Below are positions 48,176-57,454 of a DNA stretch of 64,000 nucleotides, piece after piece; the first letter of the stretch is position 1; every line of letters begins with the position of its first letter. The notes below the pieces were generated by a model. It was not told where the DNA came from, ran no database searches, and saw nothing but the letters and a program-made list of their open reading frames with translations. The DNA is from Caballeronia sp. dw_276 (lineage in GTDB: Bacteria; Pseudomonadota; Gammaproteobacteria; Burkholderiales; Burkholderiaceae). The stretch spans positions 62,001 to 126,000 of the forward strand of contig NZ_JAAVUV010000009.1 of assembly GCF_018449635.1 (NCBI RefSeq). The letters run 5' to 3'. The translations under genes and the position numbers were made by a program.

Positions 48176-49075
48176 ATGTCCTCCACAATCGAAGCGTTTC
48201 TCAAGCCACATCAGCACGATGTCGGCAACCTTACGGTTAGGCGCGTGTTGCCCGCCCTGGCTGTCCGCACTGTCGGACCGTTCATCTTCTTCGACCACAT
48301 CGGACCCGCAACGCTCGTGCCCGGCGTGGGGCTCGACGTGCGGCCGCATCCGCATATCGGCCTCGCGACGGTGACGTATCTGTTCGAGGGCGCAATCATG
48401 CACCGCGACAGCCTGGGCTCCTTGCAGAAGATCTCGCCGGGCGACGTGAACTGGATGACGGCGGGGCGCGGTATCGTGCATTCGGAACGCACGCCCGACG
48501 AGGAACGCGCCGCCGGCCAGACCATGCACGGCATCCAGACGTGGATCGGCTTGCCGGTTGCGGACGAAGAGGTCGCGCCCTCGTTCGAACATCATCCGGC
48601 CGCCGCGCTGCCGCTCGTCGAGCATAACGGCGTGCGCTTGCGGGTGATCGCGGGCAGCGCGTTCGGCGAAACGGCCCCGACCACGACGTTCTCACCAACG
48701 TTATATGTCGCAGCCGAGTTCACGCCGGACAGCGCCGTGACGCTCGATACCGAGCATGAAGAACGCGGCGTGTATTTGCTCGAAGGCGATCTCACCATCG
48801 ACGGCGACGAACTGCCTGCCGGTCAGATGGCCGTGCTGAAAAACGGCTTCTCAGCCGATCTGCGCAGTACGAATGGCGCCATCGCAATGCTGCTGGGTGG
48901 AGCGCCGCTCGACGGGAAGCGCTTTATTGAATGGAATTTCGTATCGAGTTCGAAAGAGAAAATCGAGGCCGCGAAGCACGCGTGGAGCGAGCAGCGCATG
49001 GGGCACGTTCCCGGCGAGACGGAGTTCATTCCGTTGCCAACCCCGCGTCGCGAGTCGAATGCGCCAGAGGCGTAA
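48176..49075 (+). CDS. Pirin-family protein
   Basis: The product has 299 residues of the bicupin pirin family. Metal-binding residues appear in RPHPHIGLATVTY and in the MTAGRGIVHSE segment, the standard pirin signature. Bacterial members include quercetin dioxygenases and regulators, so the exact activity is open. The second cupin (about 185-280) is less conserved, as usual. A single-gene unit is likely, with weak hairpin sequence after it at 49077-49091. Confidence 0.9.
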   Translation: MSSTIEAFLKPHQHDVGNLTVRRVLPALAVRTVGPFIFFDHIGPATLVPGVGLDVRPHPHIGLATVTYLFEGAIMHRDSLGSLQKISPGDVNWMTAGRGIVHSERTPDEERAAGQTMHGIQTWIGLPVADEEVAPSFEHHPAAALPLVEHNGVRLRVIAGSAFGETAPTTTFSPTLYVAAEFTPDSAVTLDTEHEERGVYLLEGDLTIDGDELPAGQMAVLKNGFSADLRSTNGAIAMLLGGAPLDGKRFIEWNFVSSSKEKIEAAKHAWSEQRMGHVPGETEFIPLPTPRRESNAPEA

Positions 49076-49251
49076 AAACCCGATGGGGGTTCTTCATCGG
49101 CCGAACGGGGCAACGCCGCTCGGTTACGCGCATTGATTGCCCGGTCCCGAATGGCGACCCCTTGTATCCACAGAAAATCACACAAGCTTCGACGTAGAAT
49201 TGTCGAAAATCGCTTCGTGCCCTTTTCTGTAAGACGTTTATGAGGAACACC

Positions 49252-50100
49252 ATGGATACAACACTCGCCACGTTCGAACAGGATGTCATCGCCGCATCAA
49301 CGCTTGCGCCGGTCCTCGTGGATTTCTGGGCGCCGTGGTGCGGCCCGTGCAAGACGCTCGGACCCATGCTCGAGCGGCTGGAAGCCGAAGGCGCGGGAAA
49401 ATGGAAGCTGGTGAAGGTCAATGTCGATGAAAACCAGGAACTCGCGGCGCACTTCCAGGTTCGCAGCATTCCGCACGTGATCGCGTTCGCGGATGGCCAT
49501 GCGGTCGATCAGTTCATCGGCGTGTTGCCGGAAGGCCAGTTGCGCGTGTTCATCGAAAAGCTGGTGCCGGATGGCGCCGAAGCCGAACGTCGTGCGGCGC
49601 AAGCCGCGTATGAAGCTGGCGAAACGGATGTGGCCATCGACCATATCAAGACGGCGCTGGCGCTCGACCCCGGTTACGACGACGCCCGCCTGGACCTGAT
49701 CGAATGGCTTCTGGCGGCAGGCCGTACGGACGAAGCACGCGATGAAGACAAGCTGCTGTCGCCGAAAACCACGCAAGGAATCGATGCCCGTTACAACGCG
49801 CTCAAAACCGAACTCGACGCCGCCGATGCCGCCGCGAGCCTTCCACCCGCCGACGCGTTGATCGACGCGGTCACCGCGAATCCGGACGATCTCGAAGCCC
49901 GCTTTGCGCTGGCAAATCGCCTGATTGCTGGCCGCGACTACAACGGCGCGTTGGAACATCTGTTCGCCATCGTCACGCGTGACCGCGCTTTCATGGACGA
50001 CGTCGGCCGGAAAACCATGCTTTCGGTGTTCGGCCTGGCCGCGCATCAGCCGGAGGTGGTTTCGTTCTGGCGCCGCAAGCTCAGTAGCGCAATGAACTGA
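49252..50100 (+). CDS. Thioredoxin-TPR protein (YbbN/CnoX-like)
   Basis: The product has 282 residues. Residues 1-108 are a thioredoxin fold with intact WCGPC (Cys30, Cys33), so it can be redox active, unlike E. coli CnoX, which has lost that pair. Residues about 115-280 form TPR-like helical repeats, as in CnoX-type co-chaperones that hold oxidised proteins. GAGGA precedes ATG 49252; an in-frame ATG lies four codons earlier. A perfect hairpin follows the gene. Confidence 0.9.
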   Translation: MDTTLATFEQDVIAASTLAPVLVDFWAPWCGPCKTLGPMLERLEAEGAGKWKLVKVNVDENQELAAHFQVRSIPHVIAFADGHAVDQFIGVLPEGQLRVFIEKLVPDGAEAERRAAQAAYEAGETDVAIDHIKTALALDPGYDDARLDLIEWLLAAGRTDEARDEDKLLSPKTTQGIDARYNALKTELDAADAAASLPPADALIDAVTANPDDLEARFALANRLIAGRDYNGALEHLFAIVTRDRAFMDDVGRKTMLSVFGLAAHQPEVVSFWRRKLSSAMN

Positions 50101-50187
50101 GCGATAAATGCGGAAGCGTTAATTCTCTCGGACGGATTAAATCAGTTTCGAGAAAAGTCTTCTGCAGAAACTCGCAGAATCTTTTTA

Positions 50188-50230
50188 ATGGCCGCTTTAC
50201 CTTTAATGGTAAAGCGGCCATTTGTTTTTA
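50188..50230. terminator. Bidirectional hairpin between thioredoxin and tcdA genes
   Basis: A perfect 14-bp stem at 50188-50201 and 50208-50221 has a TTTAAT loop and is followed by TTTGTTTTT on the plus strand. It touches the stop region of the convergent minus-strand gene ending at 50228. Confidence 0.88.
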
Positions 50231-51091
50231 CAGCGCCGTCTTCGCAAGTTCTCTCAACACGTAAGAAACGGCAGCGAATCCGAAACTCGCGGTCACGCAC
50301 ACGCTCGATCCGAACCCCGCGCAATTCAGGCCAACGGGACCGGTATATCCGGGTGCGGTCTCGGCTTGACCTGCGTCCTCGCTGCTCTCGGCGGCCGGCG
50401 CATCTGGGTAAATCAGCGGCTCCTCGGAATAGACTGCGCTCACCTTGAACCGGGACTTGGGTCCACGCGGAAACCCATGCGACTTGCGCAGTTGTCCGCG
50501 CACCTTGGAAAGCAACGGGTCCTGAATCGTAAGCGCCAGGTCGTCGATACGAATTCGGGTCGGGTCGAGCTGTCCGCCCGCGCCGCCAACGGTGATCAGC
50601 GGCTGCTCGTGCTCGACGCACCATGCAATTAGCGCGGTTTTCGTACGCACGCTATCGATCGCATCGATCACAAAATCAAAGCCGCTGCCCAGTACCGAAT
50701 CGAAGTTCGCAGGCTCCACGAAATCCTCGACTTCGTCCACGCGGCAATCGGGATTGATCAGGCGAATGCGCTCGGCCATGGCGGTGACTTTCGCCTTGCC
50801 GTAGTTGCCATCGAGCGCGGGCACTTGCCGATTGGTATTGCTTTCGGCGACGTTGTCGAGATCGATCAGCGTCAGGCGGCCGATCGCATTCCGCGCCAAC
50901 GCTTCAACTGCCCACGAACCCACGCCGCCAATTCCGATCACCGCAACGTGCGCGCGTTCGAACGCAGCAAGCCCTGCCGGGCCGTACAAACGCGCCACGC
51001 CACCAAAGCGCCGGGCGCGGTCGGCCGCTTCAAACTCGGGCGTCGCGGGGGTAATATTCAAAGCGTCGGCAGATGCGGAAATGGCGGTCAT
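50228..51091 (-). CDS. tcdA: tRNA threonylcarbamoyladenosine dehydratase (TcdA/CsdL)
   Basis: The product has 287 residues of the ThiF/E1 family and converts t6A of tRNA to its cyclic form ct6A. The nucleotide-binding segment VIGIGGVGSWAVEALARN and the following LIDLDNV are intact, together with NTNRQV and VIDAIDSVRTK. The long C-terminal region with the SAVYSEEP motif is typical of TcdA. I chose ATG 51091; the extra upstream 18 codons are not conserved-looking. The partner csdA/csdE genes are not here. Confidence 0.93.
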   Translation of the reverse strand: MTAISASADALNITPATPEFEAADRARRFGGVARLYGPAGLAAFERAHVAVIGIGGVGSWAVEALARNAIGRLTLIDLDNVAESNTNRQVPALDGNYGKAKVTAMAERIRLINPDCRVDEVEDFVEPANFDSVLGSGFDFVIDAIDSVRTKTALIAWCVEHEQPLITVGGAGGQLDPTRIRIDDLALTIQDPLLSKVRGQLRKSHGFPRGPKSRFKVSAVYSEEPLIYPDAPAAESSEDAGQAETAPGYTGPVGLNCAGFGSSVCVTASFGFAAVSYVLRELAKTAL

Positions 51092-51389
51092 GGGCGTTTC
51101 ACAAGCAGGGACACAAGCAAGGAGGCGGAACTGACGCGCTATCACAACGATAGAAGCGCATATGAGCAGGAATTCGCCGAATTGCGTATTCTGCCTTATC
51201 GAAGATTGGACGTCGGGAATCAGCGGCCGGTTTTTGAAAGCTGAATGAAAAATAATCGCTTAGGTCACGTCAAATTTTGTTGCACGGCTTTATGACCTGA
51301 CTCAATAAAGGTCGAAGGGGCATTCGCCGTAAAGCGCAGGATTTGCAGACCTTGGCTATACTAATGCGATTGAAGTGCTTGCATAAAAA

Positions 51390-52046
51390 ATGACTACCCT
51401 CGCTGACCTTCGAAAGAATTATTCCGTCGGATCGCTGGACACATCCGACGTAGATCCGAATCCCATTCGGCAATTCGAAAGCTGGTTCGCGCAAGCGCAG
51501 GACGCACAACTCCCCGAACCCAATACCATGACGCTCGCCACGGTCGACGAACGCGGCCGGCCATCGGCGCGCATCGTGTTGATCAAGGGCGTCGACGATC
51601 ACGGGTTTGTATTCTTCACGAACTACCTCAGCCGCAAAGGTCATGAGCTCGCGAACAACGCGTTCGCGAGTCTGCTGTTTTACTGGATCGAACTCGAGCG
51701 TCAGGTGCGCGTCGAGGGCTCCGTCGTCAAAACAAGTCCGGAAGAAAGCGATGCGTATTTTGCGTCGCGCCCGCTTGGATCGCGAATAGGCGCGTGGGCG
51801 TCGGAGCAAAGTGAAGTGATCGAAAGCCGCGCGGTGCTCGAAGCCCGCGAGCGCGAACTGATTGCGAAATACGGTGACAACCCGCCGCGCCCTCCCCATT
51901 GGGGCGGCTATCGGCTCGTTCCCGACACTATCGAATTCTGGCAGGGCCGCCCGTCACGGTTGCATGACCGTGTCGTCTATAAACGTGATGCACGCGAGCA
52001 AGCGGACAACGGCCGGAACTGGCGCATCGTCCGACTATCGCCTTAA
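51390..52046 (+). CDS. pdxH: Pyridoxamine 5'-phosphate oxidase
   Basis: The product has 218 residues and oxidises PNP or PMP to PLP with FMN. FMN-binding segments include [19 protein letters not shown], and [11 protein letters not shown] and [13 protein letters not shown] near the end are typical. The N-terminal [10 protein letters not shown] is the family's start. 298 bases separate it from the divergent tcdA gene; I see no PLP regulatory element there. Confidence 0.96.
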   Translation: MTTLADLRKNYSVGSLDTSDVDPNPIRQFESWFAQAQDAQLPEPNTMTLATVDERGRPSARIVLIKGVDDHGFVFFTNYLSRKGHELANNAFASLLFYWIELERQVRVEGSVVKTSPEESDAYFASRPLGSRIGAWASEQSEVIESRAVLEARERELIAKYGDNPPRPPHWGGYRLVPDTIEFWQGRPSRLHDRVVYKRDAREQADNGRNWRIVRLSP

Positions 52047-52063
52047 CGCCTGAAGGCGTTTTC
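52045..52063 (+). terminator. Possible terminator of pdxH
   Basis: AACGCC / GGCGTT stem with a TGAA loop, overlapping the pdxH stop and followed by TTC. The stem is short and the T-run poor, so this is a weak call. Confidence 0.4.
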
Positions 52064-52278
52064 AAGCGCCTTCGCAGCCTTTTTGCTTCGTTTGGCAGTA
52101 ACTGACCTTTCGCCCGGTTCTTTGTGAGCCGGCATCTGCGACCCGCGCTGAATCGCGTCTCGTTGCGGCGTGTTCGAACGGTTAAGGCGAAGAAGAAAAG
52201 CATCACGATGTGACGCATGAACGTGCAGTGCAAGCGACCCGGTTTGGCTTCAATTTCATCTGAGCGCGGAGAACAAGC

Positions 52279-53493
52279 ATGTTTTGGGAGAAAAAGCTGA
52301 CGCAGTGGGTGCAGGACATTCGCGACCGGGCCAACCTGCCCGCCCGCCTGGTCCTCTGGGATGGACAGCAACATGACTTCGGAAGTTTCGCGGCGCCGCA
52401 AGTTACGTTGCACGTGAAGAGCGCAACCGCCCTGCCTTATTTGCTCGAACCGAGTCTGGACAATCTCGGTGAAGCGTATGTGAAAGGCAAGATCGACATT
52501 GAAGGCAAGCTGTCCGACATCATCAACATTGGCTACGGCCTGGCCAAGAACACGGTCACCAGCGCGAGCAAACTTGCACGCGTGCGGCGCTACTTCAACC
52601 ACACGAAGGCGTCGGACAAAAAGGCCATTCAGTACCACTACGATGTATCGAACGAGTTCTACGAGCTTTGGCTCGACAAGAACATGGTCTACTCGTGCGC
52701 GTACTTCGAGAACGGCGATGAAGACCTCGCCACCGCGCAGATCAAGAAAATTGATCACATTCTGACCAAAATCCAGTTGCAACCGGGTCAGCGCCTGCTC
52801 GACATCGGCTGCGGCTGGGGCGCGCTCGTCTTGCGTGCGGCGCAGAAATTCGGCGCGCAATGCGTGGGCGTAACGCTCTCGCAAAACCAGTTCGATCTCG
52901 CCACCAAGCGTGTTAAAGACGCAGGGCTCGAAGACAAGATCGAGATCCGGCTGCAGGATTATCGCGACGTACAAGGCCAGTTCGACCGGATCACGAGCGT
53001 GGGCATGTTCGAGCATGTCGGGCGCAAGAACCTGCCCGGCTACTTTTCTAAGGTGCGCGAACTGCTGGTCGACGACGGCATTGCAATGAACCACGGCATT
53101 ACATCGACGGACTACAACAGCGGCGAGACGGCGTTGGGCGGCGGCGAGTTCATCGATCGATACGTGTTCCCGGACGGCGAGTTGCCGCACATCGGCCTTG
53201 CGCTCGAAGCGCTGCAGGAGGGTGGTCTGGAAGCGGTGGATGTGGAAAGCTTGCGTCGCCATTACGCGCGCACGCTCGACATTTGGGCTGAGAATTTCGA
53301 AGCAAATGCGGAGAAGGCGAAATCGCTCGTCGACGATGAAAAATTCCGCATCTGGCGCGTGTACCTTGCGGGATGCGCATATGCGTTCGAAAATGACGAT
53401 GTCTCGATCTACCAGATCGTCTGCCGCAAGGCCGGGCGCAGCGCGAAAACGCTGCCGTGGTCGCGCCGGTACATTTACGAAAAATCGCTCTGA
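52279..53493 (+). CDS. cfa: Cyclopropane-fatty-acyl-phospholipid synthase
   Basis: The product has 404 residues. It adds a methylene group from S-adenosylmethionine across double bonds of membrane phospholipids. The SAM motif LLDIGCGWGALVLRAA, the QYHYDVSNEFYELWLD substrate segment and FEHVGRKN are intact. GCGGAGAA precedes the ATG. The next gene starts inside its last 37 bases. Cyclopropane fatty acids are a stationary-phase and acid-stress adaptation. Confidence 0.95.
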   Translation: MFWEKKLTQWVQDIRDRANLPARLVLWDGQQHDFGSFAAPQVTLHVKSATALPYLLEPSLDNLGEAYVKGKIDIEGKLSDIINIGYGLAKNTVTSASKLARVRRYFNHTKASDKKAIQYHYDVSNEFYELWLDKNMVYSCAYFENGDEDLATAQIKKIDHILTKIQLQPGQRLLDIGCGWGALVLRAAQKFGAQCVGVTLSQNQFDLATKRVKDAGLEDKIEIRLQDYRDVQGQFDRITSVGMFEHVGRKNLPGYFSKVRELLVDDGIAMNHGITSTDYNSGETALGGGEFIDRYVFPDGELPHIGLALEALQEGGLEAVDVESLRRHYARTLDIWAENFEANAEKAKSLVDDEKFRIWRVYLAGCAYAFENDDVSIYQIVCRKAGRSAKTLPWSRRYIYEKSL

Positions 53494-54626
53494 GTTCAAC
53501 GCCTGATTCTGCAGCCTCTGATGACCCCGCGACCGGTGATGAACCGGACGCGGGGTCTGTTGACGTTGATTTGTTTGGTGATGCTATCGAGCCGGAAGGG
53601 GCGGTAGCTCCAAAAGCGAAGCCGGCAAAAACACTTTCTCCGCGTTCGAAATCACGCGGCGGCGTTCTGCCCGCGCTCGCCTCGCCCGAGCTTCAATCGC
53701 TCGCGGAACAGCTTCCGCCGAAGGTTCACATCGGGACATCGACGTGGTCGTTTCCCGGCTGGCGCGACATTGTGTATGGCGACGAATATTCGTCAGCCAA
53801 GCTTTCCCGCGATGGCCTCAACGCGCTCGGCGCGCATCCGCTGCTGCGATGTGTATCGATAGACCGGTCTTTTTACGGGCCTTTGTCGATCGCCGATTAC
53901 GCGCGTTACGCCAGTCAGGTTCCGGCGCATTTCCGGTTTATCGTCAAGGCGCCCGCCTCCGTCACCGACGCCACCGTGCGCGGCGACAAAGGCATGCCCG
54001 CCGGCGATAACCCCGCGTTCCTGGATGCAAACATCGCGATCAGCGAATTCGTGGAACCGTGCATGGCCGGTCTCGGCGATAAAGCCGGCGCGCTCGTGTT
54101 CCAGATTTCGCCGCTTCCGGACGCAATGATCGTTGATCCAACCACGTTTCTCGATCGCCTGTCCGCGTTTCTCCAGGCGTTGCCGCCGCTGCCCGGCGAA
54201 AGCTGCTATGCCGTCGAACTGCGCGACGCGATCATGCTGACGCCGCGTTTCATCCGCGTCTTGCGCGATGCAAACGTGCGTTATTGCGTCGGCATCCACG
54301 CGCGCATGCCCGATCCACGGCGTCAGGCAAAGGCGCTTGCGCTACTCGATGAAGGCGGACTCGGCCCGCTGATCGTGCGATGGAGTTTGCACGGCGGCTT
54401 CAAATACGAGCAGGCGAAAGCGAAGTACGAACCGTTCGACAAACTCGTCGATGAAGACCCCGACACGCACGAAGCCCTCGCCGAACTTGCGGTTCGATAC
54501 GCGCTCGCCGGTCAACCCGTGGTGATCGCCGTGAACAACAAGGCCGAGGGATCGGCGCCGCTGACGTGCTTCAAGATCGCGCGCAACCTCGTGGCCGCGC
54601 TGACAATCTGGCTCGGGAAAAAATAA
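53457..54626 (+). CDS. DUF72 (YecE-like) protein
   Basis: The product has up to 389 residues. Residues about 90-385 match the DUF72 TIM-barrel-like family, with IGTSTWSFPGW at the start and FRFIVKAPASVTD and AVELRD inside. The biochemical role is not known. The start is unsure: GTG 53457 lies inside cfa and has a poor ribosome binding site, and the 85 residues before the domain are acidic and low in complexity. A later start, such as a TTG near 53571, is possible. The gene ends before msrA, which is convergent. Confidence 0.8.
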   Translation: MVAPVHLRKIALSSTPDSAASDDPATGDEPDAGSVDVDLFGDAIEPEGAVAPKAKPAKTLSPRSKSRGGVLPALASPELQSLAEQLPPKVHIGTSTWSFPGWRDIVYGDEYSSAKLSRDGLNALGAHPLLRCVSIDRSFYGPLSIADYARYASQVPAHFRFIVKAPASVTDATVRGDKGMPAGDNPAFLDANIAISEFVEPCMAGLGDKAGALVFQISPLPDAMIVDPTTFLDRLSAFLQALPPLPGESCYAVELRDAIMLTPRFIRVLRDANVRYCVGIHARMPDPRRQAKALALLDEGGLGPLIVRWSLHGGFKYEQAKAKYEPFDKLVDEDPDTHEALAELAVRYALAGQPVVIAVNNKAEGSAPLTCFKIARNLVAALTIWLGKK

Positions 54627-54661
54627 AACGGGCTCCGGTTTCCCGAAGCCCGCCTCGTTTT
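54625..54661. terminator. Bidirectional terminator between DUF72 gene and msrA
   Basis: CGGGCT / AGCCCG stem flanked by AAAACG and CGTTTTA, in the 50-base gap between convergent stops. Confidence 0.6.
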
Positions 54662-54679
54662 ACTTTGCACCGGCCGCGA

Positions 54680-55240
54680 TCAGCGCTTGAGCCTGCTGGC
54701 AAATTTCTGCCTGAATTTCGCCACTTTCGGCGCAACCACGAACGCACAATATCCTTGATTCGGATGCTGCTCGAAGTAGTTCTGATGGTAATCCTCGGCC
54801 GGATAATAGTTGCCGTTCAACGGCGTGACTTCGGTGACGATCTTGCCGTCGAAGATGCCGCCCTTCTGCAACTCCTCGATCACGTCCAGCGCGATTTTCC
54901 GTTGTTCGTCGGAGTGCGTGAAAATGCTCGACCGGTATTGCGTGCCAACGTCGTTGCCCTGACGGTTCAGCTGGGTCGGATCGTGTGTGGCAAAGAAAAT
55001 CTCCAGCACTTCCTTGTAGCCGATCACGGCAGGATCGAAGTCGACCTTGATGACTTCGGCATGCCCGGTCGTGCCGTCGCAGACCTGTTCGTACGACGGG
55101 TCTTTCACCTGACCGCCGGCGTAACCCGACTCCACCGACAACACCCCTTCCACGCCCAAAAACACCGCTTCGGTACACCAAAAACACCCACCGCCGATGG
55201 TGGCGGTTTCGCGCTTCGCCTGCTCGTCATGTTGCGTCAT
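54680..55240 (-). CDS. msrA: Peptide methionine-(S)-sulfoxide reductase MsrA
   Basis: The product has 186 residues and repairs methionine-S-sulfoxide. The catalytic motif GGGCFWCTEA has Cys19 as nucleophile; the family segments VESGYAGG, GHAEVIKVDFDP and TYRSSIF-like QYRSSIF are present. AGGAG precedes ATG 55240. The frame continues open to 55933, but that part runs antisense to the flavin reductase gene and is not coding. Possible resolving cysteines are at 54 and 164. Confidence 0.95.
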   Translation of the reverse strand: MTQHDEQAKRETATIGGGCFWCTEAVFLGVEGVLSVESGYAGGQVKDPSYEQVCDGTTGHAEVIKVDFDPAVIGYKEVLEIFFATHDPTQLNRQGNDVGTQYRSSIFTHSDEQRKIALDVIEELQKGGIFDGKIVTEVTPLNGNYYPAEDYHQNYFEQHPNQGYCAFVVAPKVAKFRQKFASRLKR

Positions 55241-55417
55241 GCTGGCTCCTGGTTCGTGTTCCGCTGTGACCAAGATGCATGCGGAACCCCTTTGAATCAA
55301 CCCTTCCAGCTTACTGGTTTTCGTGTATCCGTGTTGCCGGTGAGGCTTATACGACGGCGGCTTCATTATTAGCACCGTAGTCGATTCCGCTAGAATCGCA
55401 ACAATTGCAATCTTCCG

Positions 55418-55951
55418 ATGACATCGAAACGAACCGCCCTGATGAAACGCGCCAATCCGCCGAATTTCGATGCAACCGCTTTCCGTGATGCCCTGAGCCA
55501 GTTCGCCACCGGCGTCACCGTCATCACGACGCGCGCCGAGTCCGGTCAGCTGATCGGCATCACGGCGAGCTCGTTCAATTCTGTATCGCTCGATCCGCCG
55601 CTCGTACTGTGGAGCCTCGCGACGAAATCGGCATCCATGCCCGTGTTTCAGGCGAACAGTCACTACGTGGTCAATGTGCTCGCCGCCACGCAAGTGGATC
55701 TGTGCAAGCGCTTTGCGACGGTCAAGGGCGATCGTTTTGCGGGTGTTTCGCACGCGGCTGGCGACACGGGAATGCCTGTGCTCGACGGTGCGCTCGCGTG
55801 GTTCGAATGCCATAACCGCAGCCGCTACCAGGAGGGCGATCACGTGATTTTCGTGGGTCAGGTCGAACGATGCGGCGTGCACGAGAACGCAGCAGAAATA
55901 GCCCCGCTGGTTTTCCAGGCGGGGCAGTTCCATAAACTTGGGTCGTTGTAA
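55418..55951 (+). CDS. Flavin reductase-like (FMN-binding) protein
   Basis: The product has 177 residues. It matches the flavin-reductase-like domain, with FATGVTVITTR near the start, the GITASSFNSVSLDPPLVLW FMN segment and a late DHVIFVGQVE. Such enzymes supply reduced FMN or FAD to two-component monooxygenases. No monooxygenase is adjacent, so the partner is unknown. Two in-frame ATGs (55418, 55442) are usable. It converges on an Lrp-family gene. Confidence 0.9.
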   Translation: MTSKRTALMKRANPPNFDATAFRDALSQFATGVTVITTRAESGQLIGITASSFNSVSLDPPLVLWSLATKSASMPVFQANSHYVVNVLAATQVDLCKRFATVKGDRFAGVSHAAGDTGMPVLDGALAWFECHNRSRYQEGDHVIFVGQVERCGVHENAAEIAPLVFQAGQFHKLGSL

Positions 55952-55966
55952 AAGTGGCGGCCGACC

Positions 55967-56455
55967 TCAGCCCGTCCGGTCGATCAACGCAACCGGAACG
56001 CCTGCTTCGTCCTTCATGGTTTGAAGCACGATGTTCGAACGAATATCGATAACACCCGGCGCCTTGTAGAGCTTGCTCAGAATAAAGTCTGAGTAATGCT
56101 TGAGGTTGTGAGCGAGTACGCGCAGCACGTAGTGCGTGTCGCCGGTCACCACGAACGCACCCACCACTTCCGGCCATTCGCGCACAGCAGCCGCGAACTT
56201 CTCGTGCCAGTTTTCCTGATCGTTGCGCATGGACACGTGCACGAACGCCTCGAGCTCAACGCCAAGTCGTTCCCGGTCCAGACACGCGCGATAGCTCGCG
56301 ATCACGCCTTCTTCTTCAAGCAACCGCATGCGGCGCAGGCACGCAGACGGCGAAAGTGAGATCCGTTCGGCCAGATCCAGGTTGCTGATCCGTCCATCTT
56401 CCTGCAGCACAGACAAGATACGGCAATCGGTTGCATCCAGCGAGAACCCTGTCAT
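55967..56455 (-). CDS. Lrp/AsnC-family transcriptional regulator
   Basis: The product has 162 residues, with DNA-binding domain at 1-60 (DCRILSVLQEDGRISNLDLAERISLSPSACLRR) described here only by ends DCRIL and CLRRM, and a RAM domain at about 66-152 holding TGDTHYVLRVL. GGGAG precedes the start. It is a separate gene from the Lrp at 23029 and only moderately alike. The target is unknown; it ends 15 bases from the flavin reductase gene on the other strand. Confidence 0.9.
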   Translation of the reverse strand: MTGFSLDATDCRILSVLQEDGRISNLDLAERISLSPSACLRRMRLLEEEGVIASYRACLDRERLGVELEAFVHVSMRNDQENWHEKFAAAVREWPEVVGAFVVTGDTHYVLRVLAHNLKHYSDFILSKLYKAPGVIDIRSNIVLQTMKDEAGVPVALIDRTG

Positions 56456-56550
56456 TTTTTAGTCTCCCTGCGGCTGTTTCATCGAATTATGTTCTAAGAG
56501 CGACCGTTTTGGGAGGTTTTTTCTAAATCACGTTTCGATGGTTCGGACCT

Positions 56551-57357
56551 TTATGCGAGCCGCGCGGCCAGTGCGCGGAGCTTCGGCCCGACAATATCTC
56601 GAAAATAAGCCTCATCCATAGACGACGCCGGCCCGCTGCTGCTCAGCACCAGCCAGCGGCCGTTGCGGAGATCGCGAACGGGCGCGGCGATCGCGTTCAC
56701 ATCGGCGTGCCAGTCGCGAAACGAGTAGCAACAGCCATCACGCGCGTAATCGGCGATGGCGTCTCGCGCCGCTTTCACCAATCGCTCACCGTCTTCGCCA
56801 TTTGCCTGCGCCGCCGCGCCAAGTTCATCCAGCAACGCGGCCTGCAGGTCCGGTTCCTGCACGGCCAGATAGGCGCGGCCCATGGAACTGGTCAGCATGG
56901 AAAGACGTGATCCCGGCGCGAGGCCGAGCGTCAGCGCCGTCTCGCTGCGGATGGTTTCCAGGTAGATCATGTCGAGGCCGTCGCGGCATCCCAGCGACAC
57001 AGCCGCGCCGATCTCCCGCGCCAGGACGCGCATGTGCGGCCGCGCGAGTTCGAGTGCGTCCGCACCGGCGAGCAGCGCAAAGCCGAGCGACAGCACGCCG
57101 GTGTCGAGCGCGTATTTGCCGGCGGGTTCATCGAAACGCAGGTAGCCGAGCGTGGTCAGCGTGTAGGCAAGACGGTTGACGGTGGCTTTAGGAAGACCGG
57201 TCCGTTCGACGAAATCGCGATTTCCCAACAAGGTTTCTCCGGGACGGAACGCCCGAAGCAACTCCAGCCCGCGGGCCAGCGCGACGACAAAGCGGCGTTC
57301 ATCGATTCCTTCCGATGAACCCGGTGAATTGGTTATCCCGATGGAACTCGAAGGCAT
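56551..57357 (-). CDS. IclR-family transcriptional regulator
   Basis: The product has 268 residues. Residues about 22-85 form the IclR winged helix (ALARGLELLRAF, then GLPKATVNRLAYTL), and about 95-265 the effector-binding domain, ending with YFRDIVGPKLRALA. The N-terminal 20 residues are an unstructured Ser/Gly tail. It is divergent from gcdH over 97 bases that hold a perfect 8-bp palindrome, so it very likely controls gcdH and itself. It may sense glutarate or glutaryl-CoA; that part is inference. Confidence 0.9.
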   Translation of the reverse strand: MPSSSIGITNSPGSSEGIDERRFVVALARGLELLRAFRPGETLLGNRDFVERTGLPKATVNRLAYTLTTLGYLRFDEPAGKYALDTGVLSLGFALLAGADALELARPHMRVLAREIGAAVSLGCRDGLDMIYLETIRSETALTLGLAPGSRLSMLTSSMGRAYLAVQEPDLQAALLDELGAAAQANGEDGERLVKAARDAIADYARDGCCYSFRDWHADVNAIAAPVRDLRNGRWLVLSSSGPASSMDEAYFRDIVGPKLRALAARLA

Positions 57358-57392
57358 CGAATGCTAGACTCGGTCATTAATTTGCAAAACAT

Positions 57393-57411
57393 TGTTCCGC
57401 TTAGCGGAACA
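57393..57411. promoter_or_regulatory. Palindromic operator, probable IclR site
   Basis: TGTTCCGC-TTA-GCGGAACA is a perfect inverted repeat with 8-bp arms, in the 97-base gap between iclR-family and gcdH starts. Its form matches the TTCCGC-type palindromes I recall for IclR regulators. Confidence 0.7.
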
Positions 57412-57454
57412 TCAGTCAAGTCCGAAAAATTGGGAAAGAGAACAGGAGAACACC

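Noticed and set aside
51928..53499. 523-codon minus-strand frame opposite pdxH end and cfa
   Set aside because: No family resemblance; the plus-strand genes are certain.
55241..55933. Long N-terminal extension of msrA, which would give a 417-residue protein
   Set aside because: MsrA begins naturally at 55240 with a ribosome binding site; the extension is antisense to the flavin reductase gene.
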